NCBI GenBank assembly: GCA_030145055.1
Contig: JAQYWK010000002.1
Coordinates: 124,001-188,000 of the forward strand
Source: Desulfovibrio sp.
Lineage (GTDB): Bacteria; Desulfobacterota; Desulfovibrionia; Desulfovibrionales; Desulfovibrionaceae
Direction: 5' to 3'
DNA length: 64,000 nt
Shown: positions 44,617 to 53,974 of the stretch, piece by piece
Numbering within the stretch: the first letter of the stretch is position 1
How the letters are laid out: every line of letters starts with the position of its first letter
Program-made: the position numbers and the translations under genes
Notes under the pieces: model-generated
Database searches by the model: none
What the model saw: only the letters and a program-made list of their open reading frames with translations
Told to the model about the DNA's origin: nothing

Positions 44617-47025
44617 ATGAGCCAAGACAAAGCATACATACTCATTCTCGATGATGATCCAACAAACTTATATCTGTTGCAAGAAATGTTGAAAATGGAA
44701 AATGATATTGTCGTAATCTCCGCTGCTACCGGAGAGGAGGCTCTGCAACTTTTTGAGAAGCATGAGTATGCGCTAGCTCTTCTCGATATGTTATTGCCAG
44801 ATATTGATGGGCTCGAGGTTCTTGGGCGCATGCGCGAGAGCGAAATTCTGCGCAAGGTCCCCGTGATCTTTATCACGGCGGTTTATAAGGATTCCGAGAG
44901 TATTGCGAAAGGATACGAGCTTGGCGCTGCGGATTACATATTCAAGCCTGTAAACACCAATATTATGCGCAGCAAAGTACGGCTTTTTGTAAACCTCTAT
45001 TTCAATCTAAAAGCGCTTGAAATAAGCGAGAAACGCCTTAAAAAAAAGAGTATTGAGGCGGATGAAAGCCGTGAGTATTATAGCTCTTTATTCGAGCATA
45101 TGCCATCGGGGTTGGTCGTATACGAATCATTCAATCAGGGTTCTGATTTCATTATTAAGGCCATGAATCGAACCGCAGAAACGTTAGCGAGTGTCGATTT
45201 TAAAGAGGTGCGCGGCAAGCTGGTTACCGAAATATTTCCCGGGATCATTGAAACAGATCTTATGGATGTTTTTTATCGCGTGTGGAAAACTGGTAAGAAT
45301 GAAGTGTTGCCGCAGATAAAATATATCGGCGCCAATGGTAAACGCTATTACGAAAATAGCGTTTATAGAAAGCCAAACGGGGAACTGGTTGCGGTGTTCA
45401 ACGACGTGACTGCGCGAATAAATAATGAACAAAGAATACGAAGGAGTGAAGCAATTCTGGCCTTGACCCAGCATATATCAAAGGTAGGCGGCTGGGAAAT
45501 GGAACTGGACACCATGGAACTGTATTGGACATATGAAACGTATCGTATCCATGAAGTCGGGCCAGATTTCATGCCCAGTCTGGATAATGCGCTTGATTTC
45601 TATGTGCCACACCATCGGTCAATCATAGCCGAGGCCGTCAAACGCTGTATTGAAGAAGGTGAGTCCTTTGACCTCGAACTTGAAGTAGTTACAGCCAAAG
45701 GTGTCCAATTGTGGGTCAGAGTTCTGGGTGAGCCCTTCTACAAAAACAACCGCATCGTCAAGATTGGAGGCGCTTTTCAAGACATCAGTGAACAAAAAGC
45801 TAGAATAGAACAGGAGGAGCAAGCTCGGAAGAAGTATCAACAACTATACGGATCAATCCGAGATGCTATCATTATTGCCGACATAGATCGTTGTATCAAG
45901 GACATGAATCCGGCTTTCAGTGATTTGTTCGGCTACTCTTTGGACGATCTCCGCGGCCAAAAAACTTCGATAATTTATGAAAATGAATCGGATTTTAAAC
46001 GATTGGGCGAATTGATGAAGCGAGAGAGCAATTCAGGTAAGAGCATCATTTACACTAGTCATTATCGAAAGAAGTCAGGAGAGCTATTTGTGGGAGAGAC
46101 TGCTGTCTTCGCAATTCATGATTTAAACGGGATTTTGACGGGGTTCATGGGACTTATCAGAGATATAACCGAACAAAAGGAACTAGAACAACAACTTGCA
46201 TACTCGCATAAGCTAGAGTCCATCGGTTTACTGGCCGCGGGTGTTGCCCATGAGATCAATACTCCTATCATGTATGTATCAGGAAATATTAGGTTTCTAA
46301 AAGAATCTTTCGACAATATAATACAATTGCTTGAAAAGCAGAAAGAACTCTATGAATCTGTCAAGAACAATCAAGACGCTACACCCCTTTTAGCTGATAT
46401 AGAGAAGACAAAAGAGTCTTTGCAATATGATTTCTTACTAGAGGAAATACCTCAGGCAATTGCCGATTCTCAGGAAGGGGTTGATCGTATTACACACATT
46501 GTTCAGGCCATGAAAAAATTCTCTCATCCTGGAATGGATGCAATGACGCTGGTAGATATCAAGGACGCTATTGAAAACACCATTACGATAGCTAGTAATG
46601 AATGGAAGTACCATTCAACGTTGGTAACGGATTTCGAAAAAGACCTCCCAATGATCGAGTGCGTGCCGGGTGATTTCAATCAAGCTATTCTAAATGTGCT
46701 GGTCAACGCTGCCCATGCCAACGCGGCTAAGATAGCGGATAGTGGAAGTAAGGGCACCATCTCTATCTCTGCAGCCCGAGACGGCAAGTATTTGAAAATC
46801 AGCATCAGTGATACAGGTAATGGTATATCATTAGAAAATAAGAATAAAATTTTTGATCCGTTTTTTACCACAAAAGATGTGGGAAAAGGAACGGGGCAGG
46901 GGCTTTCTATAACACACTCCATCGTGAAAAAACACGGCGGTACTATCACGTTCAATTCAAAAGATAATAAGGGAACAACCTTTTCACTTTGGTTTCCCAT
47001 AAAACAAAAAGTATATCCTGAATGA
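44617..47025 (+). CDS. REC-PAS3-histidine kinase
   Basis: An 802-residue soluble protein starting with a receiver domain (~1-120; Asp57 in LALLDMLLPDIDG), then three PAS domains (~150-275, ~285-400, ~405-525), a HisKA-like helix with His545 in GVAHEINTP and a HATPase (AILNVLVNAAHANA, DTGNGIS, GTGQGLSI). The receiver-first layout fits a protein that accepts phosphate from another kinase, most likely the hybrid kinase just upstream, and relays it. GGAGG precedes the start. No DNA-binding output protein is nearby. Confidence 0.92.
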   Translation: MSQDKAYILILDDDPTNLYLLQEMLKMENDIVVISAATGEEALQLFEKHEYALALLDMLLPDIDGLEVLGRMRESEILRKVPVIFITAVYKDSESIAKGYELGAADYIFKPVNTNIMRSKVRLFVNLYFNLKALEISEKRLKKKSIEADESREYYSSLFEHMPSGLVVYESFNQGSDFIIKAMNRTAETLASVDFKEVRGKLVTEIFPGIIETDLMDVFYRVWKTGKNEVLPQIKYIGANGKRYYENSVYRKPNGELVAVFNDVTARINNEQRIRRSEAILALTQHISKVGGWEMELDTMELYWTYETYRIHEVGPDFMPSLDNALDFYVPHHRSIIAEAVKRCIEEGESFDLELEVVTAKGVQLWVRVLGEPFYKNNRIVKIGGAFQDISEQKARIEQEEQARKKYQQLYGSIRDAIIIADIDRCIKDMNPAFSDLFGYSLDDLRGQKTSIIYENESDFKRLGELMKRESNSGKSIIYTSHYRKKSGELFVGETAVFAIHDLNGILTGFMGLIRDITEQKELEQQLAYSHKLESIGLLAAGVAHEINTPIMYVSGNIRFLKESFDNIIQLLEKQKELYESVKNNQDATPLLADIEKTKESLQYDFLLEEIPQAIADSQEGVDRITHIVQAMKKFSHPGMDAMTLVDIKDAIENTITIASNEWKYHSTLVTDFEKDLPMIECVPGDFNQAILNVLVNAAHANAAKIADSGSKGTISISAARDGKYLKISISDTGNGISLENKNKIFDPFFTTKDVGKGTGQGLSITHSIVKKHGGTITFNSKDNKGTTFSLWFPIKQKVYPE

Positions 47026-47042
47026 TACTATGTACTTCAAAA

Positions 47043-47067
47043 TCTGAATCGGCGTGAAGTTTGGCAT
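47043..47067 (+). repeat. 25-bp direct repeat, left copy
   Basis: TCTGAATCGGCGTGAAGTTT and the next five bases GGCAT match the copy at 51809-51833 with two mismatches, in the same orientation. Lies 18 nt after the REC-PAS kinase stop. Confidence 0.7.
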
Positions 47068-47223
47068 CTGGTACGGCGACTTTGGTTGTTTTGATTGTTG
47101 TCTTATGTTGAACTTTATAAATTGTCATAAATATATAATGTATGATATGTTTCACTACTTGCTTTGTCCAATGGAGCTAGAATTAAGAATTTAACTCTGA
47201 TGAGATATACGAGGTAGTAAAAT

Positions 47224-47970
47224 ATGAAATATATCGCGATATGGTTCGTTACGACTATTTTAATTATAGCTCCGTCTTTTGCAAAAAGCAGCGGTGCAGA
47301 GTCTTATCGTGTCATGCGTTATACCGAATCTTTTCCTCCCTATTATTTCGAGGAAGGTAGTTCTCAGACTGGAATTGTTAAAGATGTTTTTGCTGCTCTT
47401 GCTAATGAAACAGGAGATACATTTGAATATATCCTTTTGCCCTATAAGCGTGCGCTTTATAACTTTGAAATAGGTAAAATTGATATAGAGCCAATGTCCA
47501 ATCCCGTTTGGAGAAAGCATTCCGCTGTTCTAGGTGTTTACAGTATTCCATTTGCCGTATCTGAACAGATTATTTTATATAATTCCAAATATTATCGACC
47601 GGTCAATTTGCCTGAAGACTTACTAGGCAAGACCGTAGGAACTGTTATGGGATATACATATCCAGTGTACGGACCGTATTTCGCTGATGGTCGCATAAAG
47701 GCTCATCCGTTATCAAACGAAAACAAACTTATCAAAATGCTACTTGCCGGGCGGTTGCATCAGTCTATCATGAATAAAGATTTTGCCTTGTATAGAATTA
47801 AAACAGAGCACCTTAAAGATCAGTTGATTATCAGTGAACCATGCAATATGGTCGATATGATGATTCGTTTTCATCCAAGTAAGAAAGATGCAATTCCCAA
47901 GTTCAATAAAGCCATCAGCAAGCTTTTGAAAGATGGTACTATCAAGAAAATCTATGATCAATATCGTTAA
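47224..47970 (+). CDS. Periplasmic solute-binding protein, family 3 (amino-acid type)
   Basis: A 248-residue exported protein: signal peptide to about AKS, then an SBP_bac_3 fold (VMRYTESFPPYYFEEGSSQ, GIVKDVFAALANETG, LPYKRALYNFEIGKID, and the final LLKDGTIKKIYDQYR). No ABC permease or ATPase accompanies it, so it may work as a sensor partner for the preceding kinases or for a distant transporter. Start ATG 47224 has GAGG at 9 nt. Confidence 0.83.
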   Translation: MKYIAIWFVTTILIIAPSFAKSSGAESYRVMRYTESFPPYYFEEGSSQTGIVKDVFAALANETGDTFEYILLPYKRALYNFEIGKIDIEPMSNPVWRKHSAVLGVYSIPFAVSEQIILYNSKYYRPVNLPEDLLGKTVGTVMGYTYPVYGPYFADGRIKAHPLSNENKLIKMLLAGRLHQSIMNKDFALYRIKTEHLKDQLIISEPCNMVDMMIRFHPSKKDAIPKFNKAISKLLKDGTIKKIYDQYR

Positions 47971-48212
47971 GATCACTGTATTAAGAATATTCCCCCATAT
48001 CACGATAATCCCCCGAAAAATCTAGTCCTGAGGAATTCTGTAGGGACCGTTTAATAGGAAAACTTGGCTGGTGTGAGAAGCTCTAAGTTACCGCAACATA
48101 TTCTTTATGCAAAGTTTGTTGAGGTTGCACTTGCGAGTTGAATTCAGGATTGTTAGAATGATCAGATAAAAGGTGACTGTATGAATAATGAAGAAAAAAA
48201 ACAGGTGTTATT

Positions 48213-49244
48213 ATGAGTGTTATGCAAAGATTACATAAGTTGGTTCCGACCAGTGGTAAGGTGTTGGCTTTCTTTATTCCCTTGTTACTGTGGGGTGTTT
48301 GGTGGGCCTTTTCGGGCATTGGTTATATGTTCTCCATTACTGAGTGGCCTGAAATATCCGCCCCAGTTTATTCGGAGATAGCAGAGGTTAAGGATCATTC
48401 TGCCTTCAATAACCCAGATGCTTCTGCTTCGAGCAAGGAAGAGCTTGAGACTATGAAAGGGCGGGTTCTTGTTCTAGCAATTGTGTCTAGGTTGGAAGCC
48501 GAGCTGGCTGATGGGTGGACCCCTCAGTATCTGTTTGTGACTCCCAAATCTCATTTCGATAATGCGGTCAATCGCAAGCTTGGAGTTCTCACAGCTACGA
48601 CTCTTTTGCAGAAGTTTTTCTCCACTACCATGGCAAAGTACGGCTCCATGGACCCTGAAAATCCGTGGATGCAAGAAGCTCGTGAACGAGACTTTACCTA
48701 CGGTCCTCGGATATGGGGTTTCTTCGAGAGGTCTTCCTCTTCCGCGTATGATGATGGAGTGGCTAACGTCCACAAATACGCCGATAAGCTGATTAGCATG
48801 AAGGCGGCTGACAAGAAGAAGGGCGATTCCCGTGCTATTGTCAACATCAAGGCCAGCGAGATTTATGAGATGTTGACCTTCATCCTTTCCAAAAACTTTA
48901 TTGATGTTCCGCTGGGTTGGCTCTCTGCACCGGGAGATAGTCTGACGGGCTCCGAGCTGGATGATCGTGTATACTTCGCGCAAGGCATGACATTGGTTCT
49001 TCGTGATGTAATCACCGTGTTGAAAGAACTGTATCCTGAGAAAATTACCAATGTAGACAAGGGTGGAACTCAGAACCTTGAGGAGGCTATGGTAGCCATG
49101 AACAAGATCTGTACCTTCAATCCTACGGTTGTCTTGCGAGGCAAAGAAGATTCCATGTTCGCTGACCACCGAGGAAAAATGGCTCGGTATATGTTCACAG
49201 TGAGAGAGCGGCTGCTCGACGTGGCCGAGACTATTCGAAGATAA
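48213..49244 (+). CDS. DUF2333-family inner-membrane protein
   Basis: A 343-residue protein with one N-terminal membrane helix (FFIPLLLWGVWWAFSGIGYM) and a long periplasmic or cytosolic domain that matches DUF2333: SRLEAELADGWTPQYLFVTP, VLTATTLLQKFFSTTMAKYG, GFFERSSSSAYDDGV and IVNIKASEIYEMLTFILSKN. Function unknown in the family. Base composition looks richer in G+C than the flanking kinase genes. A hairpin lies 48 bp downstream. Confidence 0.85.
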   Translation: MSVMQRLHKLVPTSGKVLAFFIPLLLWGVWWAFSGIGYMFSITEWPEISAPVYSEIAEVKDHSAFNNPDASASSKEELETMKGRVLVLAIVSRLEAELADGWTPQYLFVTPKSHFDNAVNRKLGVLTATTLLQKFFSTTMAKYGSMDPENPWMQEARERDFTYGPRIWGFFERSSSSAYDDGVANVHKYADKLISMKAADKKKGDSRAIVNIKASEIYEMLTFILSKNFIDVPLGWLSAPGDSLTGSELDDRVYFAQGMTLVLRDVITVLKELYPEKITNVDKGGTQNLEEAMVAMNKICTFNPTVVLRGKEDSMFADHRGKMARYMFTVRERLLDVAETIRR

Positions 49245-49290
49245 ATAAAGCAGGGGCGGAGTTTCAGTTCTGCCCTAGGAACCACTTAAA

Positions 49291-49566
49291 CTAAGGGTTT
49301 ACATCAAATACGATGTAAACCCTTTTATGGTTCCAGCGGTGTCCTAGCTTGCGCAGCAGAATGAACAATTTTCTGAATCCGTAACTAGGATAGCGGTCAG
49401 CCAGTTTGAGAAACATTTCAATAATTATGGAATTATCTCGTGGGCTTGGCTTATAGAAATACACTGAACGCCTCAAATATAGTGCATTACAAGCTCCCCT
49501 AATACTGAGACAAAACTTGTCTCGAAGATAATCAACAAGTTCACGCTTCTCAACAACCTCCTTCAT
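49291..49566 (-). pseudogene. IS3-family transposase OrfB fragment
   Basis: A 91-residue N-terminal piece of an IS3-type OrfB: the ACNALYLRRSVYFYKP helix and the conserved YPSYGFRKLFILLRKLGH segment followed by NHKRVY, the HTH_21 region. It stops where the DDE catalytic domain should begin (VYIVFDVNP, stop), so no active transposase remains. OrfA and terminal repeats were not found around it. Its last codons form one arm of a perfect hairpin. Marks an old insertion point between the DUF2333 and ankyrin genes. Confidence 0.85.
49293..49325 (+). terminator. Hairpin formed at the end of the IS3 fragment
   Basis: AAGGGTTTACATC and GATGTAAACCCTT form a perfect 13-bp stem with a 7-nt loop, followed on the plus strand by TTATGG. 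It lies 48 bp after the DUF2333 stop and may end that transcript; the short T-run makes this uncertain. Confidence 0.55.
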
Positions 49567-49685
49567 GGCTGTTTTATCAGAAATCTCTACTTTGTGCCGG
49601 GACTATTATACGGGAGGTTTACAGTAAGAACGCTTTGTTTTTTGGGCGCGAGGTATCCCTCGTCGCAAGTGCGGAACATAGCTTT

Positions 49686-51599
49686 CTATTTGACCTTGTT
49701 CAATCGTATTTTGCTATCGATGATCAACATGCCCTTTACAAGTTTCCACTTCATGGATGTTGGAGGAGCACCCTCAGGATTCCAGATCATGGTGTCACCA
49801 TTGAAGGTATATGTTCCTTGCTGGGCGGCTATTGTCGCTTTCATTGTACCTTTTGGGAATTGTTTTAAAACTTCCGGCGTTAACTTCGAATTAAAATTGA
49901 AGTTTCCGTTCTTGTTCAAAGCTACGGTGTAGATGGCCTGCGGAAGTCCGTCCTGAAAGCCCCTCCAAGTACCGATGAGCGCGTCCACGATGACACTCTC
50001 CCGGACGATGGGTGTTTCCGGTTCGACTCCCTGTGATTTGAGGAGTTTCGCGCTGTCGTTGTTTTTCGCACGATTGGCGTAGCTCATGACTGTTTCGCCC
50101 GCGCCATTCTTCATTTGGGCATTTGCGCCCTTGTCCAAGAGGAGTTTCACAAGCTTATTATTGCTCGCGCCAGCTGCAAGCATTAACGCTGTCTCGTCCT
50201 TATTGTTCACAATGTCGAGCTTTGCGCCTTTGCTGATCAACAAGGCTGCCCCCTCGTACCCCTGCGATGTGTTGGATTGCTGAGCCGCGCTCATAAGCGC
50301 GGTATTCCCGTTAGCGGCCTGAAAATCAACGTCTCCTTTGCCGGACAAGAGGGTCTTGATGATCGCAAGGTTGGCCTTGTGCATGAAAGGATCAGGATTC
50401 GAAGCGGCTTTTATCAGTGGGGTAATAAGAATGTTGACGGTCGACTTAGTATTAACATCCGCGCCAGCATTAACGAGCACACTCACCATGTCCGCATCTG
50501 AATGAATCACGGCGACGATGAGCGGCGTGGAGCCAGTTTTATCTATAAGCTCAAGTTTCGCGTTGTGCTCGATCAGGCATTTTGCCATGCCAATATGATT
50601 CGCGCTTGCAGCTATATGCAACGGAGTTCTACCCGTGTCCAGACTCTTCAAATTGATGGATGCACCATTTTTCAGCAGTAGATTCGCGCAATCCACAAAG
50701 CCAAAACGTGCTGTAAGATGCAGCGCGGCACATCCTCCATTGTTATTCACAATCTTTTGCAAATCTAACTTCGGATTTAAGGTTAGGAAATTTTGTATGA
50801 AATTGAACACGGTTTTTGCATTATCGTCACCAAGCAGTAAAATGGCATCCATGAGCGGGGTAATTCCACTATGGTTGACATGGTTGATGTCCGCACCATT
50901 GGCAAAGAGGTAATCGAGCACTTCACGATTTTTGTGAAGAAACGTAGTTACGAATACGGACGAACCTTGATTGTCCGCAATGTTGATCTTTGCACCATGT
51001 TCGTGCAGAAACTTTAACGTCTCAAGGTCCTCACATTCGGAAATAAACCAAAGTGCCGTTTGGCCATTCTTAGTCTGCGCGTGGATATTAAGCCCTGCTC
51101 CTTGGGTGACAAGCACCTTGATTACGTCGGCATGATCCCGTTGCGCGGCTTTAATGAGTGCGGTATTACCCCGCGATTCTGGGGTGCTGTCCGTCCGGTC
51201 CTTCTCGTTTGGCCTGGCACCTTTCTGCAACAAGATACTGACCATCTCCGCCTGTCCCATGTGCGATGCAAGGATTAGCGGCGTGCGCTGCCATTCGCCC
51301 CAAGCGTCATAACTCACACTGCGCTGGTTTACGTTCACTCTGGGTGACTGCAAGATCAGCTTTGTAATATCTGTATTCTCATTTCGAAGAGCCCAGCACA
51401 GCATGGAGTCGCGGTCATAGATGGCGTTAACATCTGCCCCGAGCTGAATGGCAGCTTTAGCCTTGGCGAAATCGTTTTGGTTGATAGCTCTATACAGAGG
51501 TGGACGAGTATCTTTCTTATCTTTTGCGAAAAGCGGAGTTGCCGCACACAAGATAAACAACATTATCACCGATATCTGAAACACATTCACATTTCTCAC
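49686..51599 (-). CDS. Exported ankyrin-repeat protein
   Basis: A 637-residue protein with a signal peptide (to about LFA, residue 24), then about thirteen ankyrin repeats (~residues 33-525). Clear units include TPLILASHMGQAEMVSILLQ, NTALIKAAQRDHADVIKVLV, TPLHIAASANHIGMAKCLIE and ETALMLAAGASNNKLVKLLL. The C-terminal ~100 residues (IVDALIGTWRGFQDGLPQ and on) look like a lipocalin-type beta domain of secreted proteins. Probably a periplasmic or outer-membrane binding protein. Richer in G+C than the rest of the window. Upstream of its start is one copy of the direct repeat region. Confidence 0.88.
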   Translation of the reverse strand: MRNVNVFQISVIMLFILCAATPLFAKDKKDTRPPLYRAINQNDFAKAKAAIQLGADVNAIYDRDSMLCWALRNENTDITKLILQSPRVNVNQRSVSYDAWGEWQRTPLILASHMGQAEMVSILLQKGARPNEKDRTDSTPESRGNTALIKAAQRDHADVIKVLVTQGAGLNIHAQTKNGQTALWFISECEDLETLKFLHEHGAKINIADNQGSSVFVTTFLHKNREVLDYLFANGADINHVNHSGITPLMDAILLLGDDNAKTVFNFIQNFLTLNPKLDLQKIVNNNGGCAALHLTARFGFVDCANLLLKNGASINLKSLDTGRTPLHIAASANHIGMAKCLIEHNAKLELIDKTGSTPLIVAVIHSDADMVSVLVNAGADVNTKSTVNILITPLIKAASNPDPFMHKANLAIIKTLLSGKGDVDFQAANGNTALMSAAQQSNTSQGYEGAALLISKGAKLDIVNNKDETALMLAAGASNNKLVKLLLDKGANAQMKNGAGETVMSYANRAKNNDSAKLLKSQGVEPETPIVRESVIVDALIGTWRGFQDGLPQAIYTVALNKNGNFNFNSKLTPEVLKQFPKGTMKATIAAQQGTYTFNGDTMIWNPEGAPPTSMKWKLVKGMLIIDSKIRLNKVK

Positions 51600-51976
51600 A
51601 GGTCACTCCGTAATATTCAGATTGGTGCTTGATAGATTTCTTTCGCTTGCCCGTTTTTCATGGCCTTGGTTTCCACTATGGGGATTTGTTTATAGTCTCT
51701 CTACCCTCATAAGACAATATAACTTCGAAAGTTATTCCCAGAACATTTACCAACCGATTAAAGTCCGATACAAAAAGCCTATGCTTAATAATTTGATATT
51801 TTTCGAATTCTGATTCAGCGTGAAGTTTGGCATTTTATGTAATTGTAATTATCCCATTTATAAGGGTCCTTAAAAGTAGAGGCTATGCATGCATTTTCGG
51901 CGTTGTGTTCGAATGCCTGTAAAGGTTGAAGAACCGCATCCAATAACGTGGATGCTACAAAGGAGAATAATGAAAG
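51600..51976. other. Intergenic region carrying the right direct repeat
   Basis: About 376 bp between the ankyrin gene (minus) and the formyltransferase gene (plus). Apart from the 25-bp repeat at 51809-51833 I find no gene-like frame. It probably holds both promoters; the sequence around the repeat is AT-rich and unlike the adjacent coding DNA. Confidence 0.45.
51809..51833 (+). repeat. 25-bp direct repeat, right copy
   Basis: TCTGATTCAGCGTGAAGTTT and GGCAT; matches 47043-47067 with two mismatches in the same orientation. The two copies enclose the solute-binding protein, DUF2333, IS3-fragment and ankyrin genes. Confidence 0.7.
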
Positions 51977-52924
51977 ATGCAGCAATACTCCATGGACTAC
52001 GAAAAAGACTTGCTGAGCAAGCTGAAGGTCGATAATCTTGGCAGGGATATTTTCTCCCTTCCGGAATGTGGTTGGGGACACCGCGTAACGCCGGCTCCCG
52101 ATGAAAATCCTAATAAAACCGGTAATGGACTCAGGGTTCTAGTTATCGGTAGTTGGACTTTAGGCATGCTGGCTTTCGATGCGATTAGAGAATTGGAGTG
52201 CGAAAAACCGGACAAGGTGAACATCGTCGGACTCGTAACCGATGACCCGCTTGATCCGGACGCCAAGATATCTGAGCATAAACGGTTTTGGCATTATTAC
52301 GGCAAGCATCGTCAGGAAATTTACGAAATTCATATGTTGGAAAAAGCGTTGAATTTCGGCGTGCCCTGTTTTACTGGCGCTGTAAAGAGCGACGTGTTCC
52401 GTTCCCTATTAGACAAATGGAAGCCCGAAGCTATCGTGGTCGCGGGATTCGGTCAGCTTATAGACTCCCCCATTATACGGTATCCAGATTATGGCATCTA
52501 CAATGTTCATCCCGCAGACTTGCGAAACGGATATGGGGCCGGACCTGAACCGTGGGAGGATTTGGTGAAACGGCGGGCACAAACTATGAGGGTTTCCATC
52601 CATCACGTGAGTGAGGAAATCGATTCCGGGACGGTGGTCGGGGTTTCTCCGTCCATCAATGTCCGTCTCGCAGCTGGAGAGTGCACTGACGATGTTCGTT
52701 TGATCGGCGAAAAAACGTTTATGCCGGTTAAATCTATGGTAGGGGGACTTGTACGGAAGCTTTGCAGTAATTGGGATTCTAACCATCCTTGCGTCATTAA
52801 TAGTATGGATCTCGAGTCCTGTTTTTCATTATCTGAGAAAGAAGACCTAATGCGGCCTATCGATCCTGAGAAGCGAGGCTCTCTTCTGTCACTTTCTCCT
52901 CTCTGCATCAGGGATACGGTCTGA
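51977..52924 (+). CDS. Methionyl-tRNA-formyltransferase-like formyltransferase
   Basis: A 315-residue enzyme with a formyl_transf_N domain (~residues 40-230). The catalytic Asn-x-His is in IYNVHPADL, and the partner Asp in SEEIDSGTVVG, so the N-H-D triad of formyltetrahydrofolate-using enzymes is present. GFGQLIDSPII corresponds to the family's conserved strand preceding it. It lacks the tRNA-binding C-terminal domain of Fmt, so the acceptor is more likely an amino-sugar, amino acid or natural-product amine. Start ATG 51977 has AGGAG 11 nt upstream. Convergent with the broken MFS gene. Confidence 0.78.
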   Translation: MQQYSMDYEKDLLSKLKVDNLGRDIFSLPECGWGHRVTPAPDENPNKTGNGLRVLVIGSWTLGMLAFDAIRELECEKPDKVNIVGLVTDDPLDPDAKISEHKRFWHYYGKHRQEIYEIHMLEKALNFGVPCFTGAVKSDVFRSLLDKWKPEAIVVAGFGQLIDSPIIRYPDYGIYNVHPADLRNGYGAGPEPWEDLVKRRAQTMRVSIHHVSEEIDSGTVVGVSPSINVRLAAGECTDDVRLIGEKTFMPVKSMVGGLVRKLCSNWDSNHPCVINSMDLESCFSLSEKEDLMRPIDPEKRGSLLSLSPLCIRDTV

Positions 52925-52926
52925 GG

Positions 52927-53834
52927 TTATTTTTCCCTCGTCAGCAATGCGGCCACGAGGCCTGCAACAGCGCAAGCGAAGTAAACCTGAAAAAGTGTAG
53001 CGTAATGTTCTGATGTGCCTGTCAAGGTCGTATGGCCCTGCATTTCTAAAAGCCATCCTCCCGTTTGTTGCATGACAGCTCCACCAGCAAGAAAGAAAAA
53101 ATTAGCGATGCCAGTAGCCGTTGGGGCAAGATCGTCCGCAAATGCATTGCGGATCAGGGTAAGGGGTAAGGGGGCAGCGGCCATAGTGGTCATTCCCAAC
53201 AGTCCAAACCAAACGAAAAGCCCGGTCAGTGTCATAGGATTGCCAAAAGCGGTTTTGGCTGTCAGCAACACTAGGCCAAGTGCCGCAATAACAAGTACTT
53301 TCTTACGAGATTTCAGGACCCGCTCCGCGAGGAACCCGAGGAGTGGGCCACCTAGAATCATGCCCAGAGCGAGCATGGATAATACGTGGCCAGTCTGAAT
53401 TTTGTCGAGCTTGTGAACGTGTATGAGCCATGGACCTCCCCAGAGTCCACCGAAGGAGATGAACACCCCTAGAGCTAGGAATGCCCATATGACTGGTGGC
53501 CAGAATGCGGAAGTGGACAGCACTTGCAAAGTTCGAGCGCAACCGTAATTGTTCTTGAGAGGATTCAGATATTCGGGCTCAAATATCTTGGGTCGGTTAC
53601 GCACGACAAGCCATGCTATGCCGACAAGACACAAGGATACCCCGCCAACAATCATGAAGCTGCCGCGCCTAACAACCCGAAGGAAGATCCCTTGAGTTTC
53701 AGGTCACGCATCAGGTCCAGAGCGAGCACGGCAGGGGCCTGACGATGAAAGTACACGAGCAGATAGATAAACGAGACCTCGGCAAAGATAGTCCAGCGGC
53801 GGCAAGATGAATGCGAGAGAGGTATTTTATTCAT
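52927..53834 (-). pseudogene. MFS transporter with large internal deletion
   Basis: The 5' part (53834-53652, 60 residues) is an intact MFS N-terminus, SFIYLLVYFHRQAPAVLALD being helix 1, ending LLGAAAS at the start of helix 2. The 3' part (53655-52927) resumes with IVGGVSLCLVGIAWLVVRNR, which corresponds to helix 6, and continues to the C-terminus with helices 7-12. Roughly 120-130 residues (helices 2-5) are missing and the frame changes at an ATGA junction. A 240-residue half transporter could be translated from the internal ATG, but a working carrier is unlikely. Original substrate unknown. Confidence 0.8.
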
Positions 53835-53840
53835 AATTTT

Positions 53841-53885
53841 AAAAAATTTATCATGGTCTGTCCGTCCATGTAAACCATGATAAAT
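53841..53885 (-). terminator. Terminator of the ABC importer operon
   Basis: ATTTATCATGGT and ACCATGATAAAT form a perfect 12-bp stem with a 16-nt loop. On the minus strand it runs into six T. It lies 90 nt past the last ABC gene and only a few bases before the start of the MFS remnant. Confidence 0.8.
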
Positions 53886-53974
53886 CCGTCACTGAATGCT
53901 GGAGGAGGGCGTAGTACTAGCTATCATTTGTGTGGAGGGTAGCAAAATTATCATCCACCATTTGCAAAAAAATC

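Noticed and set aside
48474-49169. Minus-strand frame of 231 codons inside the DUF2333 gene
   Set aside because: Long because of higher G+C in this gene; the plus strand matches DUF2333 and has the ribosome site.
52409-52908. Minus-strand frames within the formyltransferase gene
   Set aside because: The plus strand carries the intact formyltransferase motifs; these are shadows.
53841-53885. Operator of the MFS gene
   Set aside because: The hairpin is followed by six T on the minus strand and lies just past the ABC operon, so a terminator is the better reading.
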